DNA of 64,000 bases from Polynucleobacter sp. (GCA_021737945.1 JAIPCX010000009.1:1-64000); one strand, 5' to 3'; positions 8,953 to 19,209 are shown, counted from the first letter of the stretch. The notes: generated from the sequence alone by a model not told the origin. Made by a program: numbers and translations.

Positions 8953-11064
8953 GTGCACAACACAATTCTGCAAGTTGCTATCGACACACCACTCGATACA
9001 ACATTTGATTATCGATATCTTGCATCAACAGAAAAAACTGAACAGCCACAGGTTGGACAATTCGTGCGCGTGCCGTTTGGTAAACGTGAAGTGGCAGGTT
9101 TGATTGTTGGCGTAAACAAAACAAGCGACATTGATCCACAAAAAATGCGCGACGTAATTGAACTGCGTCATCAGATGACAGCTCTGTCATCTCACTGGAT
9201 GCAATTATGTGAATTCGCTGCGGAGTATTATCAGCGTCCGTTTGGTGAGGTCGCTTTACCTGCTGTGCCAAAAGCTCTGCGTGAGGGCAAAGTTGCGTCA
9301 ATAGAGCGTGCATTAAAAAAAATATCAGGGCTGACGAAGCCGAAAGACGAAGAGACAAAAGAAAAAAATAACGAAAAAACTAACGAAAGAACTAAAACAG
9401 CCGACGCCGCCACCGCTTCAGAAACCACACATCACGTAACGCACACACTCAACGAGCAGCAACAACACGCCGTAGATTCGATTGCCGCAACCACAGACTA
9501 TGCCTGTCATTTATTGTTTGGCATTACCGGTAGTGGCAAGACGCAAGTGTATTTGCAGGCCGCGAAAGCCTTGCTAGAAAAAACAAATGCAACTGGCCAG
9601 CGCGCGCAAATATTGATACTGGTTCCAGAAATTAATCTCACGCCTCAGTTAGAAAATCAGGTACGTGCATCGTTCCCTCGTTTGAATGTCGTTTCCATGC
9701 ATAGCCAGTTGTCAGAGGGTGAGCGACTGCGAAACTGGTTAGCCGCGCATGAAGGGCAGGCCGATATCGTCTTGGGGACGCGACTCGCTGTGTTGGCATC
9801 GATGCCGCATCTAAAACTTATCATCGTTGATGAAGAACACGATCCATCCTACAAACAGCAAGAAGGATTGCGCTATTCCGCGCGCGATCTGGCGATCTGG
9901 CGTGCGCGTCAGTTAGCGATACCTGTCGTGTTAGGTTCCGCCACGCCGTCAATAGAAAGCTGGCAGCACGCAGAGACAGGTCGTTATAAGCGACTCATAC
10001 TCAACCAACGGGCCGCAGCACTAGCCACCGTGCCCAGAGTTGGATTGATCGATATGGAGCGCGACAAAGCCGTAGAAGGTATATGTCCATCGCTACTAAA
10101 GGCATTACGTGAACGACTCGCGCGTGGCGAACAATCATTACTCTTTTTAAATCGACGAGGTTACGCACCCGTGATGCATTGCGATGCCTGTGGTTGGATC
10201 AGCAATTGCCGACGCTGTACCGCTTTCATGGTGCTACACAAACCTGAGCGTCGTTTGCGTTGCCATCACTGCAGTCTCGAGTTGCGTGTACCGCAATCGT
10301 GTCCTACGTGTGGCAATGTCGACATACAACCTTTAGGGCGTGGCACGCAACGTGTAGAAGAGCATCTGCACGCACTGTTTCCCGAAGCGCGCATCTTGCG
10401 TATCGATGCCGACTCCACACGCCGTAAAGGCAGCGCACAAGAAGCCTTTGATTCCGTGCATCGTGGTGACGTCGATATTCTGCTAGGTACTCAAATGGTC
10501 GCGAAGGGCCATGATTTTCAGCGATTAACATTAGTGGGCGTGATCAATCCCGACACCGCATTGTTTTCACAAGACTACCGCGCCAGTGAACGATTATTTG
10601 CACAGCTAATGCAAGTGGCAGGGCGCGCAGGTCGCGCTGCGAGTGGTGTGGGTAGCGTGAGCGAAGTGTTGGTACAAACGCGTTATCCTCAGCATCCGTT
10701 GTATCGCGCGTTGATGAATCAGGATTACACCGGTTTTGCGGCCAGCGTTTTAGAAGAACGCCAAAGCGCAGGCTTGCCACCTTTTGTATTTCAGGCGTTG
10801 TTGCGAGCTGAAGCCAAGACACTAGATAAAGCCTTAGAGTTTTTAACGACCGCTAAAACTTTGTTAGAGCACGAAGGCATCGTCATTAATGACCCTGTGC
10901 CGATGACTATCACACGTGTAGCAGGAGTAGAGCGCGCGCAACTATTACTCGAGTCATCATCGCGCGCCGTATTGCAAGCATTTTTAAAACCATGGATGCA
11001 AGCATTGCGTGAATCAAAATCTCGCCTGCGCTGGTCGTTAGAAGTAGACCCAGTCGATATTTAA
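8953..11064 (+). CDS. priA: Primosomal protein N' (replication restart helicase PriA)
   Basis: GTG start; Walker A FGITGSGKTQVYL, DEEHD, zinc-binding cysteines CDACGWISNCRRCTAFM...CHHCSLE. Confidence 0.97.
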   Translation: MHNTILQVAIDTPLDTTFDYRYLASTEKTEQPQVGQFVRVPFGKREVAGLIVGVNKTSDIDPQKMRDVIELRHQMTALSSHWMQLCEFAAEYYQRPFGEVALPAVPKALREGKVASIERALKKISGLTKPKDEETKEKNNEKTNERTKTADAATASETTHHVTHTLNEQQQHAVDSIAATTDYACHLLFGITGSGKTQVYLQAAKALLEKTNATGQRAQILILVPEINLTPQLENQVRASFPRLNVVSMHSQLSEGERLRNWLAAHEGQADIVLGTRLAVLASMPHLKLIIVDEEHDPSYKQQEGLRYSARDLAIWRARQLAIPVVLGSATPSIESWQHAETGRYKRLILNQRAAALATVPRVGLIDMERDKAVEGICPSLLKALRERLARGEQSLLFLNRRGYAPVMHCDACGWISNCRRCTAFMVLHKPERRLRCHHCSLELRVPQSCPTCGNVDIQPLGRGTQRVEEHLHALFPEARILRIDADSTRRKGSAQEAFDSVHRGDVDILLGTQMVAKGHDFQRLTLVGVINPDTALFSQDYRASERLFAQLMQVAGRAGRAASGVGSVSEVLVQTRYPQHPLYRALMNQDYTGFAASVLEERQSAGLPPFVFQALLRAEAKTLDKALEFLTTAKTLLEHEGIVINDPVPMTITRVAGVERAQLLLESSSRAVLQAFLKPWMQALRESKSRLRWSLEVDPVDI

Positions 11065-11089
11065 AGACGAGTACGTTCTTACAAAACGA

Positions 11090-11572
11090 TTACTGTAGCG
11101 GTGCGTCCAGCTGACCTTCCATCGCTAACTCGCGAATCTTGCGGACCGTATCAATGTCTGATTCTTTGTAGGCATCGCGCCTAAAGTTGTTGTAAAACTC
11201 TGCTTCAGCATCATTACCTGATTCTTGGTGATCGTCGTATTCGAAACGTACAAATAAAGCGCCTGCAGCGGGCTCTTCTATTGTCATCGTCAAATCCGAG
11301 GCTGGAATTTCATTTTGTTGGGGTACGTGATACCGCACAAACTGTTGCGGAACAAAATGCACCTCATCATGAATAATGAGTTTGCCAAATTGCAGTGTGC
11401 GTGAGATGCCGTTTTCAGAGCGACTGGTGATTTCGCAAGCATCAAGAGCCAGCACAAACAGCGTTGGCCGCTCAGCACGCAGCACTAAACCACGCCAAAG
11501 CTGATCACGACTCAGTGGGTCAATCAAAGGATTGTCAGCGGCGTTAATTTCTATCAGATGAACAAATTTCAT
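11090..11572 (-). CDS. DUF1857-like (SRPBCC fold) protein
   Basis: MKFVHLIEINAADNPLIDPLSRDQLWRGLVLRAERPTLFV; start reassigned to Met at 11570-11572. Confidence 0.65.
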   Translation of the reverse strand: MKFVHLIEINAADNPLIDPLSRDQLWRGLVLRAERPTLFVLALDACEITSRSENGISRTLQFGKLIIHDEVHFVPQQFVRYHVPQQNEIPASDLTMTIEEPAAGALFVRFEYDDHQESGNDAEAEFYNNFRRDAYKESDIDTVRKIRELAMEGQLDAPLQ

Positions 11573-11706
11573 AAGTCGAATAGTATCAATCAGCAAATCA
11601 CTTTACCATGGACATCGAATTGCTCGCGCGGATTCGTTACAATGAGGGCTGCGCACGAAACTCGTGCAAACCCAGTGCAATTAATTCCACTTTTTCTGTT
11701 TTCTGA

Positions 11707-13758
11707 ATGCCGTCTGGCTTAAATACGCCGCAGCGCGCCGCTGTTAATTACATCGATGGTCCATGCTTGGTGCTGGCCGGCGCAGGCTCAGGGAAAACGC
11801 GCGTCATTACGCAAAAAATCGCGCACCTGATTCAATCCTGCGGCTACGAAGCTAAAAATATCGCTGCACTCACCTTCACCAACAAAGCCGCGCTTGAAAT
11901 GCGCGAGCGCGTTGCCAAACTACTGCAAGAGCCTGGCCACGCAAAACAATTAACCGTCTCCACCTTTCACTCGCTAGGCGTACACATATTGCGGCGCGAA
12001 GCGGCAAGTTTGAAATTGAAAGATCACTTTTCCATCATGGATAGCAATGATTGTTATTCCGTCATACAAGATCTCTCAGCCACCACCGACAAAGCGCTGA
12101 TACGAAAATTGCAGCAAGCGATATCCTTATGGAAGAACGCCTTACTCACACCCGAGCAAGCGCTAAATATCGCCAAAGATGAAAACGAAGTGCAAGCTGC
12201 TCGTCTGTATCGAAATTACGTTGCCACCTTATCCAGTTATCAAGCCGTTGACTTTGATGATTTGATTCGTTTGCCGGTTGAGCTGTTTCGCACTGATGAA
12301 GCCGCGCGCGATCGCTGGCAACGCAAGCTGCGTTATCTACTGCTCGACGAATACCAAGACACCAACACCTGCCAGTACGAAATGGTGAAGCTGTTAGTCA
12401 CCGGCCCCGGTAAAAAACCCATGTTCACCGCGGTGGGTGATGATGATCAGGCGATTTATGCGTGGCGTGGCGCGAGTATGGAAAACCTGCGCACACTACA
12501 AACGGATTTTCCCGATTTAAAACTCATTAAGCTCGAGCAAAATTACCGCTCGAGTACACGCATCTTGCAAGCCGCAAATGCTGTCATAGGAAACAATCCT
12601 AAATTATTTGAAAAAGCCTTGTGGTCAGAGCATGGCGCGGGCGACCCCGTCAAAGTGCTGGCGATGGAAGATGATGAAGCCGAAGCTGATCAAGTCGTCA
12701 TGATGTTATCGGCGCATAAATTTGAGCGGCGCGCAAAGTTTTCTGACTACGCCATTCTGTATCGCGGTAATCATCAATCACGCAGTATAGAAAAAGCCTT
12801 GCGGCGTGAGCGCATACCGTATGTGATGTCGGGTGGCCAAAGTTTTTTTGAGCGCGCAGAAATCAAAGACATCGTGAGTTATTTGCGTTTGATCGCGAAT
12901 GCCGATGATGATCCCGCGTTTATTCGTGCAGCGACCACACCGCGCCGCGGCATCGGTCAGGCAACACTAGAAGCACTGGGAGAATTTTCTGGCCAATGGC
13001 AGTGCTCCTTATTTGAAGCGGTATTCAAAGGCGGCATCGAAGCACGCTTGAGTGAACGACAGTTATTTCCATTGCGCGAATTTTGCGAATTCATCAATCA
13101 ACTCGAATCACGCGCGTCGCGAGTGGGCCCATCCGGCACCGGAGAAAATGCCGCTGCCGTACTCGACGACATGATGAAAGCCATCGATTACGAACCGTAT
13201 TTGTATGGCGCCTTTGATGATAGACAGGCACAAGAAAAATGGCAGAACGTGCTCGATTTCATTGGCTGGTTAAAAGAAAAAGGGAATGGCGGCCGTGAAG
13301 GTGCCGACGGAGAAAAATCACTGCTCGAATTAACCCAGATGGTTGCGTTAATGAGCATGCTAGAAGGGCGCGATCAAGATCCCGATGCCGTTCGCATGTC
13401 TACCCTTCATGCGGCCAAAGGTTTGGAGTTTGGGCACGTCTTTATGGTAGGCGTAGAAGAGGGTATCTTGCCGCATAAAGGCGATCCCGATGCGCCACCC
13501 GAGGTATTTGCTCAGCGCATAGAAGAAGAGCGGCGCTTAATGTATGTAGGCATCACGCGTGCGCAGCGCAGCTTGACGTTGACGTGGTGTAAAAAACGTA
13601 AGCGCGTGCGTGAAAATATAGCATGCGAACCTTCGCGCTTTATTAAAGAGATGCGCATAGAAGAAGGCGATGCCTTGCCCGATCAAGAAGCAGAAGTCAC
13701 ACCACAAGACAGGCTAGCCAATTTAAAAGCTCTGCTGCAAAAACCGAAAGCCGCGTAA
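11707..13758 (+). CDS. rep: ATP-dependent DNA helicase Rep
   Basis: UvrD/Rep motifs: LNTPQRAAVNYIDGPCLVLAGAGSGKTRVITQKIAHLI, LLLDEYQDTNTCQYEMVKLL, GDDDQAIYAWRGA. Confidence 0.93.
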   Translation: MPSGLNTPQRAAVNYIDGPCLVLAGAGSGKTRVITQKIAHLIQSCGYEAKNIAALTFTNKAALEMRERVAKLLQEPGHAKQLTVSTFHSLGVHILRREAASLKLKDHFSIMDSNDCYSVIQDLSATTDKALIRKLQQAISLWKNALLTPEQALNIAKDENEVQAARLYRNYVATLSSYQAVDFDDLIRLPVELFRTDEAARDRWQRKLRYLLLDEYQDTNTCQYEMVKLLVTGPGKKPMFTAVGDDDQAIYAWRGASMENLRTLQTDFPDLKLIKLEQNYRSSTRILQAANAVIGNNPKLFEKALWSEHGAGDPVKVLAMEDDEAEADQVVMMLSAHKFERRAKFSDYAILYRGNHQSRSIEKALRRERIPYVMSGGQSFFERAEIKDIVSYLRLIANADDDPAFIRAATTPRRGIGQATLEALGEFSGQWQCSLFEAVFKGGIEARLSERQLFPLREFCEFINQLESRASRVGPSGTGENAAAVLDDMMKAIDYEPYLYGAFDDRQAQEKWQNVLDFIGWLKEKGNGGREGADGEKSLLELTQMVALMSMLEGRDQDPDAVRMSTLHAAKGLEFGHVFMVGVEEGILPHKGDPDAPPEVFAQRIEEERRLMYVGITRAQRSLTLTWCKKRKRVRENIACEPSRFIKEMRIEEGDALPDQEAEVTPQDRLANLKALLQKPKAA

Positions 13759-13810
13759 AAATAGAAAGCTGTATAAATTTTTAAGCCTGCCGCCGTTAGA
13801 CAATTCATGC

Positions 13811-13999
13811 ATGAGTACTCACACAGTGAAGCCTTTTCGTAACCCACACAATTTGCCCGTAAAACAGTGCGAAGCCTGCCAGCGCCCCTACACCTGGCGA
13901 AAAAAATGGGCTTTAAATTGGGAGCAAGTGCGTTATTGTTCCGATGCGTGCCGCAAGTCGGGTGCACCTTCACAAACATCCACCTCTAAAACATCATGA
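13811..13999 (+). CDS. DUF2256 small protein
   Basis: NLPVKQCEACQRPYTWRKKWALNWEQVRYCSDACR Cys-rich motif. Confidence 0.8.
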   Translation: MSTHTVKPFRNPHNLPVKQCEACQRPYTWRKKWALNWEQVRYCSDACRKSGAPSQTSTSKTS

Positions 14000-14205
14000 A
14001 CATAGACGAACAATTGATTGCCATCGAAAGCAAACTCGCGCATCAAGAGTATTTGCTCGATGTATTGAATCAAACGGCCTATCAACAGCAAAAACAAATC
14101 GATGAGCTAGATAATCTATGCAAAGCACTAGCAAAACGCTTAGGTGATTTGCAGGCACGTGAGTCAGACGCCATGCTGCCACATGAAAAACCACCCCATT
14201 ACTAA
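13996..14205 (+). CDS. slyX: SlyX-family coiled-coil protein
   Basis: Short coiled coil IESKLAHQEYLLDVLNQTAYQQQKQIDEL; 4 nt overlap with upstream ORF. Confidence 0.75.
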   Translation: MNIDEQLIAIESKLAHQEYLLDVLNQTAYQQQKQIDELDNLCKALAKRLGDLQARESDAMLPHEKPPHY

Positions 14206-14253
14206 TGCGCTTTAACGCGCCGAACCTAAACAAAACTAAGCTCTGAGCCGCCC

Positions 14254-14583
14254 ATGACTCACGAAAAAATTCTTGCTTCATTACGCAGCGAACTGAACGA
14301 ACAAACCGCACAAATGCGCTGGACCGAACTCGAGCGATTTTTCGCCAGCGGAAGCGTAATCAGCATCGCGCCTGAACTCGATTTAATCGACGTGGGTGCG
14401 CATATCGCAGCCGATGACAAAGACAGTGTTCAACGCTGGATGGATGCCGGCTTGCTGCACAAGACCAGTGATGACCAAGCGACCGAATGGATGAAGAACG
14501 ATGCCTTGTTATGGGTCGTCGTCGTCAAACCCTGGATATTGGTTCAACACGAGCGCATGACGCCCACCGCTGCTAAGCAGTGA
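14254..14583 (+). CDS. DUF2288 protein
   Basis: MRWTELERFFASGSVISIAPELDLIDVG... ALLWVVVVKPWILVQ. Confidence 0.7.
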   Translation: MTHEKILASLRSELNEQTAQMRWTELERFFASGSVISIAPELDLIDVGAHIAADDKDSVQRWMDAGLLHKTSDDQATEWMKNDALLWVVVVKPWILVQHERMTPTAAKQ

Positions 14584-14628
14584 GCAAATGCTCAAAGATT
14601 TATCTGGGTATCGCGTGAGCGCTCGACG

Positions 14629-14650
14629 ATGTAAGGATATTTACTTACAT
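14629..14650. promoter_or_regulatory. Inverted-repeat operator candidate upstream of prlF-like antitoxin
   Basis: ATGTAAG (14629-14635) GATATTTA CTTACAT (14644-14650). Confidence 0.5.
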
Positions 14651-14675
14651 TAAGCCCATATTTAGGAGAAAAACC

Positions 14676-14996
14676 ATGGCAGCCATACGTGAATTAGCCA
14701 CCATTACTTCAAAAGGCCAGATCACCTTGCCGAAACTCATACGTCAAGCACTGGGGGTGGACTATGGTGACAAAGTTGCGTTCGATTTACGCGGCTCACA
14801 AGTTATCGTTAGTCGCGCCGATGAGGCGCCGCATGAGGATCCGGCCATTGGTTCTTTTTTGGCATTGCTGAAAGCAGATAGTAGATCAGGCCAAAACCTG
14901 AGCGGTTTGCCCGATGAACTTGTGCAGGCCATATTGACCAACCTGAATCAGCCTGTTGATCTAGGTGCTGACATAGAAGGCGATGTGTCCCTGTGA
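14676..14996 (+). CDS. prlF: PrlF/SohA-type AbrB-fold antitoxin
   Basis: SpoVT/AbrB domain LATITSKGQITLPKLIRQALGVDYGDKVAFDL with PrlF-like C-terminus. Confidence 0.75.
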   Translation: MAAIRELATITSKGQITLPKLIRQALGVDYGDKVAFDLRGSQVIVSRADEAPHEDPAIGSFLALLKADSRSGQNLSGLPDELVQAILTNLNQPVDLGADIEGDVSL

Positions 14997-15052
14997 TCCA
15001 ATGTCACGATTGTTTATCTGACCAACTAAAAAAATTGCATACGTCCGTGTAG
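14993..15052 (+). pseudogene. Possible 19-codon remnant of a YhaV-type toxin
   Basis: GTG overlapping the prlF stop opens VIQCHDCLSDQLKKLHTSV*, resembling the N-terminus of YhaV-family toxins (...HPCF.DQL..L...V). Confidence 0.4.
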
Positions 15053-15170
15053 CGGGCAAAGAAACTTAATAATCAGACCCATTCACCTTCCTAAAAGATT
15101 ACTAAAATATTGTGTGCCGTACTCACAAGCGCATGAAATTTCCATGCAGATAAAATGTTAGACACATGTC

Positions 15171-15944
15171 ATGTCCACCTACTGGCTGATCACTAACGCA
15201 CTCACAGCGCTACTATTGCCGCCGACTATTTTCGTCGTGTTGGGTATCAGCGGTCTGTTGATTGCACGGCGCTATCGTTATCTTGGCCGCACGGTAATAA
15301 TTGTATCCATCACTTCACTACTGGCCTTATCAACCGACGCAGGTTCAGCGTGGTTGATTCGTCCGCTCGAGCAGCAATCACCACAAGCCACCTCAACTGA
15401 AAAAAATAAATCACAAGCCATCGTCGTGTTGGGTGGTGGCAGGGCGCGTGTAGCCTCGGGTGAAGGCGATTATGATCAGGTCGGTCCAATCACACTCATG
15501 CGATTGCGCGCTGCTGCATATTTGCAGCGTCAAACACATTTGCCTTTGCTGGTTACCGGCGGTGCGCCAGATGGTCAGGGCGAAAGTGAAGCGGTATTGA
15601 TGGCGCGCAGCTTGAAAGACGATTTTGGTGTCGAAGCACGTTGGGTTGAAAGTAACGCTATCAACACCAATCAAAACGCCATTCTGTCAGCACAGCTTTT
15701 ACGACAAGAAAATATTCAACAGATTCTTTTAGTGACCGATGCCATTCACATGCCGCGCGCTCGTTGGGCCTTTGAGCATGCTGGGTTGCGTGTGGTACCA
15801 GTGCCTAGCCACTTTGTTGCTAGTGGTGATTTCCACCTTGCGAGCTTTATTCCTAACGCTCAATCGCTCAAGAATAGTCATTACGCAATACATGAATGGC
15901 TGGGTTTGTTAGGGTATAGCCTGCGGTACTCGGTAGCTGACTGA
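15171..15944 (+). CDS. YdcF/ElyC-like DUF218 membrane protein
   Basis: AIVVLGGGRARV...GPITLMRLRAAAYLQRQTHLPLLVTGG...E...NTNQNA. Confidence 0.8.
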   Translation: MSTYWLITNALTALLLPPTIFVVLGISGLLIARRYRYLGRTVIIVSITSLLALSTDAGSAWLIRPLEQQSPQATSTEKNKSQAIVVLGGGRARVASGEGDYDQVGPITLMRLRAAAYLQRQTHLPLLVTGGAPDGQGESEAVLMARSLKDDFGVEARWVESNAINTNQNAILSAQLLRQENIQQILLVTDAIHMPRARWAFEHAGLRVVPVPSHFVASGDFHLASFIPNAQSLKNSHYAIHEWLGLLGYSLRYSVAD

Positions 15945-16035
15945 AATTCTCAGGCATTGCTCAGATCACTCGAGCTTGGTCTATGATCAGCAAGTACCTG
16001 CTAGCGCCCGATCACCCTTTCACAGGAGACCCACC

Positions 16036-16338
16036 ATGCACGACGCTAATATGCACGCCGTTCGTTCCGACCTCAAAAACCTCATGCGTGAAGCGCAAAA
16101 TTTATTCTCAGAAGCCACGTCTGCCAGCGGCGGTAAGGCTGATGAGTTGCGCGCCAAAGCCATGAAAATGCTCGACAGCGCGATTGATCATGCCCATGAG
16201 ATTCAACATATCTCTATCGAAAAAGGCAAAAAAATTGCCCATGAAACCGATGCCTATGTACATGAGCATCCATGGCGCGCGATTGGTCTTTCTGCAGCGG
16301 TGGGCTTAGTGATTGGTATGTTGATTGCGCGTCGCTGA
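16036..16338 (+). CDS. DUF883/ElaB-YqjD family ribosome-associated membrane protein
   Basis: Amphipathic helix plus C-terminal HEHPWRAIGLSAAVGLVIGMLIARR; RBS-like AGGAG before ATG 16036. Confidence 0.85.
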   Translation: MHDANMHAVRSDLKNLMREAQNLFSEATSASGGKADELRAKAMKMLDSAIDHAHEIQHISIEKGKKIAHETDAYVHEHPWRAIGLSAAVGLVIGMLIARR

Positions 16339-16358
16339 TCGCGAACTCATACGCCGTC

Positions 16359-16847
16359 ATGACTGATCAATCTTCACAGCCAAGGCCTCAGGCAACGGCG
16401 CAGGAATCATCACAGCAATCGACGCATCAATCAACCCAACAGACCTCAACTGATCAAGGTTTAGGCTCAACTACACGCGACCTGATTCAAAACATCATCG
16501 GCTTGATTGCTGCACGGTTGTCATTAGCCGCGCTGGAACTTTCTGAAGCACGGGATGCAGCACTGTTGGTGATTGCACTCGCGCTGGGCGCCTTTATGGC
16601 GGCGAGTTTTGCGGTGATTGCCTTGTCTGCTTTGTTGGTGGTGTTGACGTGGGATGCATTAGGTTGGCGCATCGTGCTGATACTCACACTCGCGTATGCC
16701 GGCATTGCAATCGTGTTGGTTAAGCAGATACGGCGCATTATTTACGCGGGTCGTTTGGGTTTGCCCGCTACCGTCGCCGAGCTCAAACAAGATAGTGAAG
16801 TCTTGATGCGTAAAACTCGCACGGGAGGTAGCCATGACGCGAGATGA
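16359..16847 (+). CDS. Phage holin family / YqjE-like membrane protein
   Basis: Two TM segments, ARLSLAALELSEARDAALLVIALALGAFMAASFAVIALSALLVVL. Confidence 0.7.
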   Translation: MTDQSSQPRPQATAQESSQQSTHQSTQQTSTDQGLGSTTRDLIQNIIGLIAARLSLAALELSEARDAALLVIALALGAFMAASFAVIALSALLVVLTWDALGWRIVLILTLAYAGIAIVLVKQIRRIIYAGRLGLPATVAELKQDSEVLMRKTRTGGSHDAR

Positions 16848-17145
16848 GCAAAAAAAATTACTCATCGTTCAAGGGGTGGTGCATAGATTAGAGATAGCGC
16901 ACGCCCTAGATCAACTCAAATCGCACACTAAGCCAACAGCCCTGTTTAGCAAACTGCCTAGCCTGATGAAATTAATCATGGCTAGCAATGCCGTGCCGCT
17001 GATTAGTACGTTATTGCCGCTCGTGTTTGGTCAAAGCAAAGTGTCGCGCGTACTACGGCGAGTGATGGTGATGGTGAGTGCGGGTGCTGCACTAAGAGCG
17101 TTCATACAGCGGTGGAAATCGCCGCGCGGTGAATCGCGTAGCTAA
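16834..17145 (+). CDS. YqjK-like hypothetical protein
   Basis: 14-nt overlap with YqjE-like ORF; conserved gene order DUF883-YqjE-YqjK. Confidence 0.5.
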   Translation: MTRDEQKKLLIVQGVVHRLEIAHALDQLKSHTKPTALFSKLPSLMKLIMASNAVPLISTLLPLVFGQSKVSRVLRRVMVMVSAGAALRAFIQRWKSPRGESRS

Positions 17146-17198
17146 GATCAGCACGTCCTACCTCAAAAACTAACTAACTAACGAGTCATTTTTAAGTA

Positions 17199-17238
17199 AA
17201 AAATCCCGGTCGCTTTGCAGCCACCGGGATTTTTTTAA
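17199..17238. terminator. Bidirectional rho-independent terminator
   Basis: AAAAATCCCGGT-cgctttgcagcc-ACCGGGATTTTTTT between convergent genes. Confidence 0.85.
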
Positions 17239-17265
17239 ATCCAAGCAAGAAATTAATTACTCGAA

Positions 17266-17769
17266 TTATTTTTTCTCAGCGGGTTCTTTAAATGAAGCGC
17301 CACCTGCATTCGCCATGTGCACCACTGCACGTGCAACTTCAATATCATCTAAATCAGGATTGCCGCCTTTAGCAGGCATAGCGCGTATGCCTTTAACTGC
17401 ATGCGATACCAGAGTGTCGTAGCCTTGTTTATTACGTGCGCCCCAAGCAGCTTTGTCGCCAAACTTCGGAGCACCTGCAACACCTGCGCCATGACACGCT
17501 ACGCAGGCTGCGTTGTAAACCTCACCGCCGGCTTTCAATGTTCTGGGTGCGCTGGCATCGACCAAGGTGTAGCCTTCATCAGCCACAGGTTTTAAGCGAG
17601 CTGCAATTGCTTCAGGTGATTGCGCGTTCGAACCCGCAGCAGGTTTTGGGCTGGCGCCGACATACACAACCAACAACCAAATAATGATGATGGGTACTAA
17701 AAAACCAGCCACAACAGCGGCGATTAATTGGCCAGGGGTTTTGATTGCGGTTTCGTGTGCGTCACTCAT
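17266..17769 (-). CDS. c-type cytochrome (cytochrome c5-like)
   Basis: N-terminal TM anchor and CVACHG haem motif (AACVACHGAGVAGAPKFGD); start at MSDAHETAIKT. Confidence 0.9.
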   Translation of the reverse strand: MSDAHETAIKTPGQLIAAVVAGFLVPIIIIWLLVVYVGASPKPAAGSNAQSPEAIAARLKPVADEGYTLVDASAPRTLKAGGEVYNAACVACHGAGVAGAPKFGDKAAWGARNKQGYDTLVSHAVKGIRAMPAKGGNPDLDDIEVARAVVHMANAGGASFKEPAEKK

Positions 17770-17912
17770 AGTTTCCTCGGGAATCAAGCATATTTTGTCA
17801 AGCCAAAGATTATAGAGTAAACAGCGGCAACTGACCTCAAAACACCCGCAGTTACATGGACTGGCTGACTGAAACCCGGTATCCTTGCGCGGCCTTCATG
17901 GTCTAGACCCGC

Positions 17913-17988
17913 GCGGCTGTAGCTCAGTGGATAGAGTATTGGCCTCCGAAGCCAAGGGTCGTGGGTTCGATCCCCGCCAGCCGCGCCA
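17913..17988 (+). tRNA. tRNA-Arg(CCG)
   Basis: Cloverleaf GCGGCTG..GCTCAGTGGATAGAGT..TTGGC CTCCGAA GCCAA..GTGGGTTCGATCCCCGC CAGCCGC G CCA; anticodon CCG; CCA encoded. Confidence 0.93.
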
Positions 17989-18145
17989 AATCCTAAGTCC
18001 CCAAGTTTTGCCGTTGATTTCTTTGTTTCGGCGGCCTTCACGTCCAATTAAGTAAACGGCAAATCGCACAAATTTCATTATTGCTAATGAATGTGCAATC
18101 TAACCTTCAGCCGTGCTTTAGCAGAAAAATACGGTGGCAATTTTT

Positions 18146-18730
18146 TTAAATAAGTTCGATCGCATCAGCGAGTCTCGCGGCAGTGCCGACTAACGAAGCC
18201 CGTTCTAGTCGCCTTAGAAATTCGTCTGGGGTGAAAGGCGGATTTTTTAAGCGCGCCCGAACATGTTTGATAGCAGTGAGTGCATGAAAGGGCTCAAGGG
18301 AGAGTTGTAGTGGAATGAACTCATCAGGATGAATAACTTCGACGCCATGAATCTCTAGCGTGTCGGATGGAAAATCTTTTAAATTCGACGTGATAATGCA
18401 GTCAGCTTGCCCGATGATTGCCGCGGCCAGTACGTGGCGATCATTTAAATCAGGAAGTGTGAGATTCGCAATTAAATACTGGTACTTGTCCTGATCAATT
18501 TCCCAATCCGGTATAGCTTTATGCAAATTTTGCTGACGATAAGTTATTTGTTCATCAGTTAGATCAGGCCGATCTTTCTTTAATGATGTTGTCCATTCAC
18601 GATCTATGTCGGCAGACCATTTCGCTGTAAAAAGACCCTCAATAGAAAGTTGAATAAGTATGTCTGCAATGGTTACTGGGTACAAAACACAGGCGTCAAG
18701 AACGGCGGTGTATTTGGCCGTACCCGCCAT
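18146..18730 (-). CDS. PIN-domain toxin (VapC-like)
   Basis: TAVLDACVLYP ... LPDLNDRHVLAAAIIGQADCIITSNLKDFP acidic PIN motifs. Confidence 0.85.
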   Translation of the reverse strand: MAGTAKYTAVLDACVLYPVTIADILIQLSIEGLFTAKWSADIDREWTTSLKKDRPDLTDEQITYRQQNLHKAIPDWEIDQDKYQYLIANLTLPDLNDRHVLAAAIIGQADCIITSNLKDFPSDTLEIHGVEVIHPDEFIPLQLSLEPFHALTAIKHVRARLKNPPFTPDEFLRRLERASLVGTAARLADAIELI

Positions 18731-19209
18731 TAAAGCAGCCCTAATTCCTGCGCTTGATTTGCTAGCGCATCCATCGCCTCGTCTTGCGCCATACGGATTT
18801 TGTTTTTGTAATTAACGAGGTCTTCATAGACGATTCTTCTGTGTGAGCCGACCATAACGAACGGTATCTTTCCTTCTTTTAGAAGCTTGGTTAAAAAGGG
18901 TCTTGAAACATTTAAGAATTGTGCCGCTTGAACCGTTGTTAGTGTTTGCCCTTTGGGCAATAACACAACAGTTTTACCTTCTGCCATCGCGCCTAAAATG
19001 GTTGCTACAAAACGCAGCACTTTCGGAGGCAGTTCCAGGATAGGAGTTTCTGCAGTAATTTTTTTTGCGTCATCTGAAAGCAGGGCAATTTTGTTTGCTC
19101 GCGAATGGTCCAGAGCGCTGACAATGCATCGTTGTGCCGCACGAACAAGCACACTTTCCGTGTCCGTCAGGGCAGCGTCTTTGCTGTCGATATCGATAGT
19201 TTCATGCAT
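18730..19209 (-). CDS. Excisionase-type HTH antitoxin partner of PIN toxin
   Basis: LTTVQAAQFLNVSRPFLTKLLKEGKIPFVMVGSHRRIVYEDL; shares one base with downstream toxin ORF. Confidence 0.8.
   Translation of the reverse strand: MHETIDIDSKDAALTDTESVLVRAAQRCIVSALDHSRANKIALLSDDAKKITAETPILELPPKVLRFVATILGAMAEGKTVVLLPKGQTLTTVQAAQFLNVSRPFLTKLLKEGKIPFVMVGSHRRIVYEDLVNYKNKIRMAQDEAMDALANQAQELGLL

Noticed and set aside
17784-18078. Minus-strand ORFs with GWRGSNPRPLASEANTLSTELQPR
   Set aside because: Translation of the antisense of tRNA-Arg; a well-known spurious ORF type
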